64,000 nucleotides of DNA. Source: Phaeobacter italicus. GTDB taxonomy: Bacteria > Pseudomonadota > Alphaproteobacteria > Rhodobacterales > Rhodobacteraceae. The position numbers were made by a program, and so were the translations under genes. The notes beneath the pieces were generated by a model. It was given only the letters and a program-made list of their open reading frames with translations. It did not search any database and was not told the origin of the DNA. Location: positions 186,001-250,000 of the forward strand of contig NZ_CVRM01000011.1 of NCBI RefSeq assembly GCF_001258055.1, read 5' to 3'. Positions 17,671 to 26,429 of the stretch are shown here, piece after piece; position 1 is the first letter of the stretch; each line of letters starts with the position of its first letter.

Positions 17671-18698
17671 GTCGTGGCCTCCAGTTCCTTGATCAGGGCG
17701 CATTCCGCAGCGGGCATGGCGGGGGTGTCCAGCAGCGACTGGCGCAGGCTGCGGTACGCGGGCATCTGCATCAATTCGGCACAGCGCGCCCGGTGGCGAT
17801 CCACACAGAGGTGGTGCAGCCGGGCGATCTCTGGATCCGCCATCAGATCTGCAAGCGCGTCTGTCAGGGCAGGCAGATGCCGTTGGATAGAGCGGTCCTG
17901 CCAGGCCGGATCATTGCGCGCCTGCCAGTAGCCAAGATCAAAATCACGATGCTCGCGGTTCACGTCACCCCGATCGTTTTTGACCAGATAGCTGTCGAGA
18001 GACCGCAGCGCATAATGGTTCAGTGTCGCAAGACGACGCGCACCCCGTGCTGGAAATTTGCGGATCCAGTCCTGTGAGGACGTCATCAGGAAACGATGTG
18101 GCACCCCGCGACCGGATCCATCGGCCCAGCGGGGGCGCTCGGACTTGGCAAGTTTGGCCGAAAAGAACGGACGATGCGCGCCGTAGTACTGCAGCGGAAA
18201 ATCCTTGCGCACGAGGGTTTTGACCTCGATTGCGGTCTGTCCGTTCCACAGATCCGGAGTGTGAGAGCGATCAAACTGCGCAATCACGGGCCTGTCTTCA
18301 AACCTTTGGATGCTGCAGTTGGCAAAGAACTGGAAGGTGACAGAGATCGCCTGCACGTCTCCTGCGGCTTCGATCAGGGCGGCAAAGCTATGATCGCCCA
18401 CATGAATGTTCACGAACTCGTCCACATCCGCAATCCAGACCCAATCAGCACCTTCCACAACCGGCTGATGGCGGGCGTGTTTCAGCGCCTCCATCTGATA
18501 GTTGCGCCCCTCCGCCGGGTTGGGAAGATGCTGCACCAGTCCGCGCTCTGCGAGCGCCGTCAAAAGAAGGTCGGTCCCGTCACTGCAATCGTTGGAATAA
18601 AACAGAAAATCGCTAACCCCGAGGAGGCGATGATAGGCGATCCATTCCAACAGGAAGGGGCCTTCGTTCTTGACACATGTCACTGCGGCGATGCGCAT
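17667..18698 (-). CDS. Glycosyltransferase family 2-like protein (DxDEF type), first gene of glycan cluster
   Basis: A 343-residue paralog of the other two glycosyltransferases. It has VTCVKNEGPFLLEWIAYHRL at the N-terminus, SNDCSDGTDL, the metal motif IADVDEFVNIH near residue 94, and TLNHYALRSLDSYLVKNDRG towards the C-terminus. The start is the ATG at 18696-18698 with GGAGAG four bases upstream; extending to 18821 would add arginine-rich leader only. It is the promoter-proximal gene of the minus-strand run ending at 11706. Confidence 0.87.
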   Translation of the reverse strand: MRIAAVTCVKNEGPFLLEWIAYHRLLGVSDFLFYSNDCSDGTDLLLTALAERGLVQHLPNPAEGRNYQMEALKHARHQPVVEGADWVWIADVDEFVNIHVGDHSFAALIEAAGDVQAISVTFQFFANCSIQRFEDRPVIAQFDRSHTPDLWNGQTAIEVKTLVRKDFPLQYYGAHRPFFSAKLAKSERPRWADGSGRGVPHRFLMTSSQDWIRKFPARGARRLATLNHYALRSLDSYLVKNDRGDVNREHRDFDLGYWQARNDPAWQDRSIQRHLPALTDALADLMADPEIARLHHLCVDRHRARCAELMQMPAYRSLRQSLLDTPAMPAAECALIKELEATT

Positions 18699-18995
18699 GC
18701 TCTCTCCTGCTCGCGACCGGTTTTTCCGGGTCTGCCTGCCGATGACATCCCGCCCAGGTCTGGACCGCAGCGGCGAGCGGGGCTCTCCTGTGGCGGGCGT
18801 CAGGTGGCGAAGACGTTGCATTTCAGTTGCTTGCCCCCGTCATCGCATCGGCATGGTCAGGGGTCAATGCAACCTCGGTCTGCTGCATTCGGTTGGCCTG
18901 CTGGTGTTGCCTATTGGACCAAAGTGGCAGGCGCAAACGCTTGACCGGTGGGTGGTGGCATGGCCCACTGCCATCAAACGTGGAGGAGAGCACAG

Positions 18996-19991
18996 ATGAC
19001 GCAGGGCCGCGCTGCCAGCGGGCAGTCAGAAACCGGGGTGGGTGGATCAACGGATCTGCCCGGGTCAATTGATGCGGTCGAACAGATGCTGGCTGCGCAG
19101 GGCTATGTTGCAGACCGGGGGCTCGCCACTGTGGTGTTCCTGTCTCTCAAACTCGGCCGTCCCCTGTTTCTGGAGGGCGAGGCGGGCGTCGGCAAAACAG
19201 AGATTGCCAAAACTCTCGCCACGGCTTTGGGTCGCCGTCTGATCCGGTTGCAATGCTACGAGGGGCTGGATGCGGCAAGCGCTGTGTACGAGTGGAATTT
19301 CGCCGCTCAGATGATCGCGATCCGCACCGCCGAGGCAAGCAACACAGGCGCGGACCGCGATGCATTGCAGGCGGAACTCTTTGGCGATGATTATCTCATC
19401 CGCCGCCCTCTGTTGGAGGCAATGCAACCCGACCCGCGCGGCGCGCCCGTGCTGCTGATTGACGAGCTGGACCGCACGGATGAACCCTTCGAGGCGTTCC
19501 TTCTTGAGGCGCTGTCTGATTTTCAGGTGACGATCCCCGAACTTGGCACCGTCAAGGCCCCAGAGCCCCCCATCGTGATCGTAACATCCAACCGCACCCG
19601 CGAGGTGCACGACGCCCTGAAACGGCGCTGTCTTTATCATTGGGTGGATTATCCGGATTTTGACCGTGAAATGCAGATCCTGACCGCCCGCGCCCCGGAT
19701 CTGGCGCCCCGCCTCTCGCAGGAGGTGGTGGCCTTTGTGCAGGCGTTGCGCACCGAAGATCTGTTCAAACATCCCGGTATCGCAGAAACCATAGATTGGG
19801 CGAACTGCTTGCTGGCCCTTGATGTGATTGACCTTTCGCCCGAAGTGATTGCCGACACTCTTGGCGCGATTCTGAAATATCAGGATGATATCACCCGGCT
19901 GCAGGGCTCCGAAGCCAAACGCATCCTCGATCAGGCTCGCGCCAATATCAACGAGGCGAGCGTGGATCCGTCTCGCCAAGATCGGACCTGA
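18996..19991 (+). CDS. MoxR-type AAA+ ATPase, CoxD-like
   Basis: A 331-residue AAA+ ATPase of the MoxR class. Walker A is GEAGVGKTEIAK (about residues 66-77), Walker B is APVLLIDELDRTDE, and sensor 1 is PIVIVTSNRTRE. The length and VYEWNFAAQM segment resemble CoxD, a chaperone-like ATPase acting in CO dehydrogenase active-site maturation. The start is the ATG at 18996 preceded by GGAGGAGAG. The stop overlaps the VWA gene start (TGATG), so the two proteins are coupled and probably act together. No coxSML genes are in the window, so the client protein is unknown. Confidence 0.88.
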   Translation: MTQGRAASGQSETGVGGSTDLPGSIDAVEQMLAAQGYVADRGLATVVFLSLKLGRPLFLEGEAGVGKTEIAKTLATALGRRLIRLQCYEGLDAASAVYEWNFAAQMIAIRTAEASNTGADRDALQAELFGDDYLIRRPLLEAMQPDPRGAPVLLIDELDRTDEPFEAFLLEALSDFQVTIPELGTVKAPEPPIVIVTSNRTREVHDALKRRCLYHWVDYPDFDREMQILTARAPDLAPRLSQEVVAFVQALRTEDLFKHPGIAETIDWANCLLALDVIDLSPEVIADTLGAILKYQDDITRLQGSEAKRILDQARANINEASVDPSRQDRT

Positions 19992-21259
19992 TGCCCGAGT
20001 ATCCGCCGCTCCCCCTGCCAGAGAACCCACGCCTGGCACAGAACATTACCCATTTTGCGCGGGCTTTGCGCAGGGCGGGCCTGCCGATCAGCCCCGGCCG
20101 CGTCAGCGAGGCGGTCGCGGCTGTTGCCGCTGCGGGCTTTACCTCCCGGCAGGATTTTTACTGGACCTTGCATGCCTGTTTTGTGTCAAAACCGGAACAT
20201 AGGACCGTCTTTGCGCAGATCTTCCGTCTTTACTGGCGTGATCCCCGGTTTCTTGAACATATGATGGCGGCGATGCTGCCTGCGATCCGCGGCACGCAGG
20301 AAGAAAAGCCAGCGAAACCAGCGCAGAAACGCGCGGCTGAGGCGCTGCTAGATGGGGCTGGCGCGCCGGATCTGCCAGACACTGAACAGCCGGAACCGCC
20401 CGCGCAGCTGGACTTGAATGCCGAATTGACCATGTCCAGCGAGGAACGGCTGCGCCAGCTGGATTTCGAACAGATGAGCACCGCTGAAATCGCAGACGCC
20501 AAACGCATGCTGGCGAAGATGCAGCTGCCGATCCGTCCGATCCGCTCGCGGCGTCTGGTGCCGTCAGGGCAGGGCCGCCGGATCAATTGGCGTCGCACCA
20601 TGCAGGCGGCGGCGCGCAAGGGGGGCGAAATCACCACATTGGCGCGCGCCGATCAGCGCCTGCGCTGGCCAAATCTGGTGGTTATCTGCGATATCTCCGG
20701 CTCGATGAGCCAATATTCCCGGCTGATCCTGCATTTCCTGCATGCGGTGGCCAATCGCAAAGGGCCGGGCTGGGCGCGGGTGCATGGGTTCACCTTTGGC
20801 ACGCGGCTCACCAACATTACCCGTCACCTGGCAGAGCGCGATGTGGACGCAGCGCTCGCCGCCGCAGGGGCCGAGGCCCAGGACTGGGAGGGCGGCACCC
20901 GGATCGGGGCTTGCCTGCATGACTTCAACCGCGACTGGTCCCGCAGGGTGATGGGGCAGGGGGCCGTTGTCCTGCTGATTACGGACGGGTTGGACCGGGA
21001 CGATCCTGACCAGCTCAGCGCTGAAATGCAGCGCCTGCACCTCTCGTCAAGGCGGCTGATCTGGCTCAATCCATTGCTACGCTTTGACGGCTTTGCGCCC
21101 AAGGCGCGCGGCATTCAGGCGATGCTGCCGCATGTCGACAGCTTTCGCGCAGGCCATTCGATTGCAGCTCTGGATGATCTGGCGGCCGCCCTCAGTGACG
21201 AGGGCGACACCGGGGAAAAGCAGCGCCTGCTGTCCATGCTGGCAGCAGACGCTGATTAG
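19991..21259 (+). CDS. VWA-domain protein, CoxE-like
   Basis: A 422-residue partner of the MoxR ATPase just upstream (one-base stop/start overlap). The C-terminal half is a von Willebrand A domain with an intact metal-ion site motif, CDISGSMSQYS (about residues 235-245), then TDGLDRDD. The N-terminal half is helical and charged. CoxE-type proteins work with CoxD ATPases in metalloenzyme maturation. The substrate here is unknown. Length is typical for CoxE-like proteins (about 390-430). Confidence 0.88.
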   Translation: MPEYPPLPLPENPRLAQNITHFARALRRAGLPISPGRVSEAVAAVAAAGFTSRQDFYWTLHACFVSKPEHRTVFAQIFRLYWRDPRFLEHMMAAMLPAIRGTQEEKPAKPAQKRAAEALLDGAGAPDLPDTEQPEPPAQLDLNAELTMSSEERLRQLDFEQMSTAEIADAKRMLAKMQLPIRPIRSRRLVPSGQGRRINWRRTMQAAARKGGEITTLARADQRLRWPNLVVICDISGSMSQYSRLILHFLHAVANRKGPGWARVHGFTFGTRLTNITRHLAERDVDAALAAAGAEAQDWEGGTRIGACLHDFNRDWSRRVMGQGAVVLLITDGLDRDDPDQLSAEMQRLHLSSRRLIWLNPLLRFDGFAPKARGIQAMLPHVDSFRAGHSIAALDDLAAALSDEGDTGEKQRLLSMLAADAD

Positions 21260-21275
21260 TCCCTGAGCAAAGGCG

Positions 21276-22361
21276 CTACTTGCGATTGCGTTTCTTGGCG
21301 GCTTTTGCGGTCTTTGCGCTTTTCACCATCTTGCCAAAGCTCTTGTCCTTGGCCCGTCGCTGGGCAAGCGAGGCCGAGTTGTGCGCTTCTTCCGCTGCCA
21401 GCTTGCGCCAGCGATCCAGGCGGGCAGGGTCTACCTCTCCGGCCTGGATGCCAGCCTGAACAGCGCAGCCCGGCTCGCCCTCATGGGCGCAGTTGCGGAA
21501 CCGGCACTGGGTGGCCAGGTCTTCGAGGTCGGCAAAAACGTCGCTGACCCCGGCCGCAGCATCGGTGAGCTGCAATTCGCGCATCCCAGGTGTATCCAAC
21601 ACCCCACAGCCCCCTTCGATAAAGTAAAGCTGCCGTCGCGTGGTGGTGTGCCGCCCACGGGCATCATCTTCGCGAATGCCTTGGGTTTCGATATCAAGAT
21701 CGTCGCCCAACGCCTTGGTCAAAGTGGATTTTCCAACCCCGGACGTCCCGAGAAACGCAATGGTCTGGCCCGGTTTGACCCAAGCCCCCAGTTTTTCGCC
21801 CACATCATCGGCCTTGGCGTTCAATGCCACAACAGGCACATGATCCGACAGGGTCTCCGCCTCGGTGATATAGGGTTGCGGGTCATCACATTTGTCGATC
21901 TTTGTCAGGATGATGACCGGCGAGACCTCGGCGTCAAAGGCCATAGCGATGAACCGTTCCAGTCGGGCGATATTGAAATCGGCATTGCAGGAGGTCACGA
22001 CAAACATCGTGTCGATATTGGCCGCAATCAGCTGGATCTTGCGATCCTTGCCGGGGGCGCGTCGCCGGATCAGGCTTTTGCGTTCCAGAATGCGGCTGTG
22101 GGTCGGCAGTTCCCTGTTCAGCATCAACCAGTCGCCCACCGTTGCCTCGGGTCCGGGCGGGATCACAAGATCCACGCCATCGCCCAGGGCGCGCAGCCCG
22201 TTGCGGTTGACTTCGGTGATGCGCACAGGCGGGGCGCTGGCCATTTCATCCAGATCGGTCTGGCGGGCAAAAAATGATTGCCACCCCAGCTGTTCCAGCG
22301 GTGAAGGGGCGGGTTTCGTGCTCTCAGCGGAAGAGAGGAATTGGGAGTAATCCCGGATCAT
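21276..22361 (-). CDS. rsgA: Ribosome small-subunit GTPase RsgA
   Basis: A 361-residue circularly permuted GTPase that helps mature the 30S subunit. The order of motifs is G4 (LTKIDKCD, about residues 151-158), G5, then G1 (FLGTSGVGKST, about 204-214), then G3 (LDTPGMRE), which is the diagnostic permutation. The C-terminal zinc motif CRFRNCAHEGEPGC is intact. The tail is Lys/Arg-rich, suiting rRNA contact. It converges with the coxE-like gene, 16 bases apart. The start is the ATG at 22359-22361. Confidence 0.95.
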   Translation of the reverse strand: MIRDYSQFLSSAESTKPAPSPLEQLGWQSFFARQTDLDEMASAPPVRITEVNRNGLRALGDGVDLVIPPGPEATVGDWLMLNRELPTHSRILERKSLIRRRAPGKDRKIQLIAANIDTMFVVTSCNADFNIARLERFIAMAFDAEVSPVIILTKIDKCDDPQPYITEAETLSDHVPVVALNAKADDVGEKLGAWVKPGQTIAFLGTSGVGKSTLTKALGDDLDIETQGIREDDARGRHTTTRRQLYFIEGGCGVLDTPGMRELQLTDAAAGVSDVFADLEDLATQCRFRNCAHEGEPGCAVQAGIQAGEVDPARLDRWRKLAAEEAHNSASLAQRRAKDKSFGKMVKSAKTAKAAKKRNRK

Positions 22362-22599
22362 TGGGAAAATCTTTCATGATCGGATCGCAGGTCTGGCCTG
22401 GATCTAGGTGTCAGGTGAAGCGTGCGCAAACCACTCCTGTCGCCTGCCCGACAGGGCAGCGCGTCAACTCCGGAGCAATCTGCAATCCGGGGAGGCCTCT
22501 GCCGCCCCATTTTCACCAGGACATAAAATCTCCAATTCGCTGCGACTGATCTAGCCGAGGGCGGCCAACTTGGCAAGTCGGGTGGCGCGGTGCTGCCGG

Positions 22600-23784
22600 T
22601 CAGCGCGTCAACTCGCGCATCCCGCGCTCCAGCCCGGCCAAGGTCATCGGCACCATCTGGTCGTTGAAAATCTCGCGGATCATCTGAATCGAATGGGTGT
22701 GGCCCCAATATGCCTCTGGCACCGGGTTGATCCACAGGTTCGAGGACCATTGCGCGCGGGCACGCTCCAGCCAGACCTGGCCCGCTTCCTTGTTCCAATG
22801 TTCGTTGGCCCCGCCGGGGTAGGCAATTTCGTAAGGCGACATAGAGGCATCGCCCACAAAGATGCACTTGTAGTCCGGCCCATAGGTGCGCAGCACCTCA
22901 TGGGTTGGGGTCTGCGCGTCCCAGCGACGGCGGTTGTCGCGCCAGACCCCCTCGTAAAGACAGTTGTGGAAATAGAAATATTCAAGATGCTTGAACTCGC
23001 TGCGCGCGGCAGAGAACAGCTCTTCAACCACCTTGATATGCGGATCCATCGACCCGCCCACATCCAGAAACAGCAGCACCTTTACGGCATTGTGGCGTTC
23101 GGGGCGGGTTTTCACGTCGAGATAGCCGTGTTCCGCAGTGGCGCGAATGGTGCCCGAAAGGTCCAGCTCTTCCGCCGCGCCTTCGCGCACCCAGCGACGC
23201 AGGCGTTTCAGCGCGACCTTGATGTTGCGGGTGCCCAGTTCGACATCGCCATCCAGGTTCTTGAATTCGCGCTTGTCCCAGACTTTTACAGCGCGCTGAT
23301 GGCGGCTTTCCTTCTGGCCGATGCGCACCCCTTCGGGATTATAGCCATAGGCCCCAAAGGGAGAGGTGCCTGCAGTGCCGATCCACTTGCTGCCACCCTG
23401 ATGGCGGCCTTCCTGCTCCTTCAGCCGCTCCTTCAACGTCTCCATCAGCTTGTCGAACCCGCCAAGCGCCTCGATCTCGCGGCGCTCTTCCTCGCTCAGG
23501 TGTTTTTCCGCCATCTTGCGGATCCACTCTTCGGGGATGTCGACAGCATTCAGAACGGCCTCGGCGGGCAGCTCTTCCAGCCCGGAGAAGGAGGCCGAAA
23601 ACGCCCGGTCAAATTTGTCGATGTTGCGCTCATCCTTGACCATCGCAGCGCGGGCCAGAAAATAGAACGCCTCGATGTCATAGGTCGCAAGACCCGCCTT
23701 CAGTCCTTCGAGAAAGGTCAGATATTCCCGCAACGACACCGGGATCGCGGCCTTGCGCAGGTTTTCAAAGAAGGGCTGAAACAT
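22600..23784 (-). CDS. VWA-domain protein, CoxE-like, second module
   Basis: A 394-residue protein. The helical N-terminal part (FENLRKAAIPVSLREYLTFL) is typical of CoxE-like proteins with the VWA domain at the C-terminus. The metal-site motif is LLFLDVGGSMDPH (about residue 234), where Gly replaces the usual Ser of DxSxS, so metal binding may be altered. The central stretch FGAYGYNPEGVRIGQ is characteristic of this subgroup. The likely partner is the MoxR ATPase at 27488-28327 on the same strand, about 3.7 kb upstream. Confidence 0.88.
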   Translation of the reverse strand: MFQPFFENLRKAAIPVSLREYLTFLEGLKAGLATYDIEAFYFLARAAMVKDERNIDKFDRAFSASFSGLEELPAEAVLNAVDIPEEWIRKMAEKHLSEEERREIEALGGFDKLMETLKERLKEQEGRHQGGSKWIGTAGTSPFGAYGYNPEGVRIGQKESRHQRAVKVWDKREFKNLDGDVELGTRNIKVALKRLRRWVREGAAEELDLSGTIRATAEHGYLDVKTRPERHNAVKVLLFLDVGGSMDPHIKVVEELFSAARSEFKHLEYFYFHNCLYEGVWRDNRRRWDAQTPTHEVLRTYGPDYKCIFVGDASMSPYEIAYPGGANEHWNKEAGQVWLERARAQWSSNLWINPVPEAYWGHTHSIQMIREIFNDQMVPMTLAGLERGMRELTR

Positions 23785-23834
23785 GGATGTCTCCGTTCGG
23801 CGGCGTCAGGTCAGGCGCGCAGCCCCAAAGGGGA

Positions 23835-24002
23835 TCACATCAGCGCGCGGTCGACGAAAATCGTCACAAGCAGCCCGACAATACCAAAGCCGATGGCATA
23901 TACAGCGCCATATTGCAGCAAATCAGCGGTGTTGCCGCCGCGTTTTTTGGCCGAAAGGGCCCCCAGGATTGCGCCAAGGATCAGTGCGCCGATTACGATC
24001 AT
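23835..24002 (-). CDS. Small two-helix membrane protein (55 aa)
   Basis: A short frame encodes MIVIGALILGAILGALSAKK, a basic turn, then YAVYAIGFGIVGLLVTIFVD-like sequence: two clean hydrophobic segments of 15-20 residues. It lies 50 bases upstream of the VWA gene and 95 downstream of the DUF2927 gene, all on the same strand. Function is unknown; a role as a membrane partner of the MoxR/VWA module is possible but unproven. Confidence 0.7.
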   Translation of the reverse strand: MIVIGALILGAILGALSAKKRGGNTADLLQYGAVYAIGFGIVGLLVTIFVDRALM

Positions 24003-24097
24003 GCCAAGGTCCGTCTATTTGAACATTCGTGTCTCAGATGGGGCCCTGCGCCAGCAGGTCAAGCGCAGCTGCGCCCACCAGACCTGGCCCCTTCCGA

Positions 24098-25525
24098 TCA
24101 GCGTGGCGGAGCCAGGGCTGCGATCTCGCGCATGGCGCCGCGTACCGCCCAATCGGAGCCGAAGCCGTATCGCGCCCACCCTTCGCTGTCCAGCCTGACC
24201 GCGCGCGCAGCGTCAGTTTGCCCTTCCAGATCCAGCGCCTCGGCCTGCAACAGCATCAGGGTCGACAACAGAACCGCATTTTCACTGCGCGCCGCGACCG
24301 GCAGCGACGGCGTGATGCGTGCCAGCGCCTGACGGCCCGCCCCGCGGGTGATGTCAAAGGCCGCCATGCGCGTCGCGATGCGGGCGCGCAAGATCGGGCT
24401 GTCGTGGCTGCCCTGCAGATAGCTGAGCGCGGTTTCAAAATGGCGTTGCGCCAGAACCGGGTCTTCGCGTTGCAGGATGCGCCCCAGAATATAGTGGTTA
24501 AAGGCGCGGCGATGATCCTGCCAGCCAAGATCGCGCGCAATGGCGGCCCCGCGATGGGCTGCGGCCAGACGCGCCTCGCGGGACACGCTGGGGCTCAGGG
24601 CGCCTTCGGTCGCGCGGATCCAGCTGCGTGGGGTCGCCGGTAGCGGACGGGCGGCACGGTTGTGTCCGGCCGGGTTCATCCGCGCCAGGATCGCAGGCAG
24701 CCGGGCGGCAACCTCTGCCCGGCGCATCCCGGTGCGCAGCTCTGGTGCGTAGGTGGCCCGCAGGATCAGCATGTCAAAACCCGTCAGAACGGTATGCACG
24801 TTGTCGTCGTTGAACACCGAATCCGACAGCCGGTAGAGATCGTTCAGCGGGCCAATGGCCTGGGCAATCTCTTCATGCAGGCAGTCGCGGGTTTCCTGCG
24901 CGCTCACGTCATTTGGAACAAAGATCGCCAGCCGTGTGCGCTGGCGCAGATTGGCCCAATTGGTGGCCGGACGTCGCTTGTTGCGGCGAAACTCCTTGAG
25001 CGAGGTCACGTTCGGCACCACGAAACAGGCCGCCCGCGGCGAGGCCTGGCGGATCGCCTTGCGCGAAACCGCCTCGATCGTGATGTTGGCGTCCTCTGCC
25101 GTGGTCAGACTGATGCGGAGCCCGGCCTCGCGGCGCAACCGGGCAATCAGCCCCTCAAGGTCCCGCATCAGCCCGGCAGAGGGCCGCCCCGTCACACGCA
25201 GCGTGATGGGCCCTTCAAAGCGGCTGAAGACCGCCAGCTCCGTGCCGCTTTCCAGGCGGAAATGCAGATCAAGGAAATCGCGGGCAATATCGGCATTGGC
25301 CCGTGCAGGTGCGACCGGGTGCGCACGGGCAAAGCTCTTGGCTGGTGCCAAAGGCGCCAGATCCCGACGTGCCCGGTCAGGCGGGGTGCCGCCTTGGGGT
25401 GCGCAGCCTGCCACAGCCATCGCGCAACACAACGCCAAAGCGGCAAGCCTGCGGGGCAGGGCGTGGCGTGGGGCAGGGGTGGTGCAGGTGGCAGGCAAGC
25501 CGCATCTCCTGTTGCTGTGGCCCAA
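24098..25525 (-). CDS. DUF2927 domain lipoprotein
   Basis: A 475-residue secreted protein. The N-terminus has basic residues then LAALALCCAMAVAGCAPQ, a lipoprotein signal with the lipobox VAGC (Cys at residue 42). The middle, ACFVVPNVTSLKEFRRNKR and TRDCLHEEIAQAIGPLNDLY (near residues 170-240), fits DUF2927, which has a metallopeptidase-like HEE arrangement. The C-terminal 150 residues look like helical repeats (ALSYLQGSHDSP, ALARITPSLPV), TPR-like. It lies in the run between the MoxR and VWA genes. The start may be later than annotated because the pre-signal leader is long. Confidence 0.78.
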   Translation of the reverse strand: MGHSNRRCGLPATCTTPAPRHALPRRLAALALCCAMAVAGCAPQGGTPPDRARRDLAPLAPAKSFARAHPVAPARANADIARDFLDLHFRLESGTELAVFSRFEGPITLRVTGRPSAGLMRDLEGLIARLRREAGLRISLTTAEDANITIEAVSRKAIRQASPRAACFVVPNVTSLKEFRRNKRRPATNWANLRQRTRLAIFVPNDVSAQETRDCLHEEIAQAIGPLNDLYRLSDSVFNDDNVHTVLTGFDMLILRATYAPELRTGMRRAEVAARLPAILARMNPAGHNRAARPLPATPRSWIRATEGALSPSVSREARLAAAHRGAAIARDLGWQDHRRAFNHYILGRILQREDPVLAQRHFETALSYLQGSHDSPILRARIATRMAAFDITRGAGRQALARITPSLPVAARSENAVLLSTLMLLQAEALDLEGQTDAARAVRLDSEGWARYGFGSDWAVRGAMREIAALAPPR

Positions 25526-25681
25526 GCTTGTGCCAAGACAGGGTTAAAAATCAATGCTATGACCATGCAGATACTTGGCTGATTTTGCCACCCACCGGAC
25601 CCCGGTGCCACGGATATTTGATGAAAGCGCCCCAACCGTCCTCAGGGTCGCCGATGCACGCAGGTTGAAAAGGCTACGCCA

Positions 25682-26059
25682 ATGGCGTATATTCGCAAAG
25701 AGAACCACAACTGCCTGCGGGTGGATTACCGCATCACACAGGTCGCGATCGAGGATGCGATCCATGCCTATCTGGACGAGGATGAGCTGGCCCGCCTGAT
25801 CGCCACCCTGGTGCGCGACCCCACGATCGGGCGCAAAACGGACGAGGATTACCATCACCACAGCGGCGATCTGGTGTTGCGCTACCGGCTTTATCAGGCC
25901 AGCCCGGATCTCTTGCTGGTCTACATCCTGCGCCTTCACCGCCGCACACCGGCCAGCGGTTTGGGTGGTCGCATGGCAGATGGGGCCAAGCTGGTCCGCG
26001 ATATCGCGGTTGATGTGGTTAAGTCACGGATCGTGTCCCTGCTGAAGGAGGGGGGCTGA
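25682..26059 (+). CDS. Hypothetical protein, candidate toxin of a TA pair
   Basis: A 125-residue basic protein with AAAGG eight bases before the ATG. The C-terminal half DLVLRYRLYQ, DLLLVYILRLHRR has the strand pattern at the end of RelE/ParE/HigB folds. The helix EDELARLIATLVRDPTIG resembles the helix before the core strands in those toxins. Overall similarity is too weak for a family call. It ends one base before the ATG of an HTH gene, the order of higB-higA type loci (toxin first). The assignment as toxin is inference. Confidence 0.6.
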   Translation: MAYIRKENHNCLRVDYRITQVAIEDAIHAYLDEDELARLIATLVRDPTIGRKTDEDYHHHSGDLVLRYRLYQASPDLLLVYILRLHRRTPASGLGGRMADGAKLVRDIAVDVVKSRIVSLLKEGG

Positions 26060-26060
26060 C

Positions 26061-26429
26061 ATGGCAAAAACGGCAAAAACAGCAAGACCGGATAAACACA
26101 CGGCAGAGATCTCCGCGCCCCAGGCGTCCCAGTCACGCGAGGCGGCGCGTGATGCGCAGGCCCTGCACGAGATGGAGGCGGATATTGCAGGCACCGCGCC
26201 GCTGGAAACCGTCGCCAGCCGCGAAGTGCCTATGGTCGATGTCGTACGCCTGCGCAAATCGCTTGGCATGTCGCAGGAGCGGTTTTGCAGCCACTTCGGC
26301 TTTCGCCTCGGCTCGGTGCGCAACTGGGAACAGGGCCGCCGCCTGCCCGAACGCCCCGCCCGCATCCTCTTGCGCATGATCGAGGACGACCCCGAGCGTG
26401 TAGAACGCTTCCTGCGCGAGGCCTACTGA
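26061..26429 (+). CDS. HTH (XRE/HigA-like) regulator, candidate antitoxin
   Basis: A 122-residue protein. The N-terminal 60 residues are hydrophilic and probably disordered (Lys/Thr/Ala-rich), then VDVVRLRKSLGMSQERFCSH and FGFRLGSVRNWEQGRRLPER (residues 56-98) form a Cro/C1-type helix-turn-helix. The layout of an N-terminal toxin-binding tail plus a C-terminal HTH is the HigA/MqsA-like antitoxin pattern. It begins one base after the upstream stop, so translation is coupled. It probably autoregulates. The 3' part lies antisense to the DUF4236 reading frame. Confidence 0.75.
   Translation: MAKTAKTARPDKHTAEISAPQASQSREAARDAQALHEMEADIAGTAPLETVASREVPMVDVVRLRKSLGMSQERFCSHFGFRLGSVRNWEQGRRLPERPARILLRMIEDDPERVERFLREAY

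Noticed and set aside
22570-24198. 542-codon plus-strand open frame
   Set aside because: Antisense to the VWA gene and the small membrane protein, with His/Arg/Gln-biased composition and no motif.
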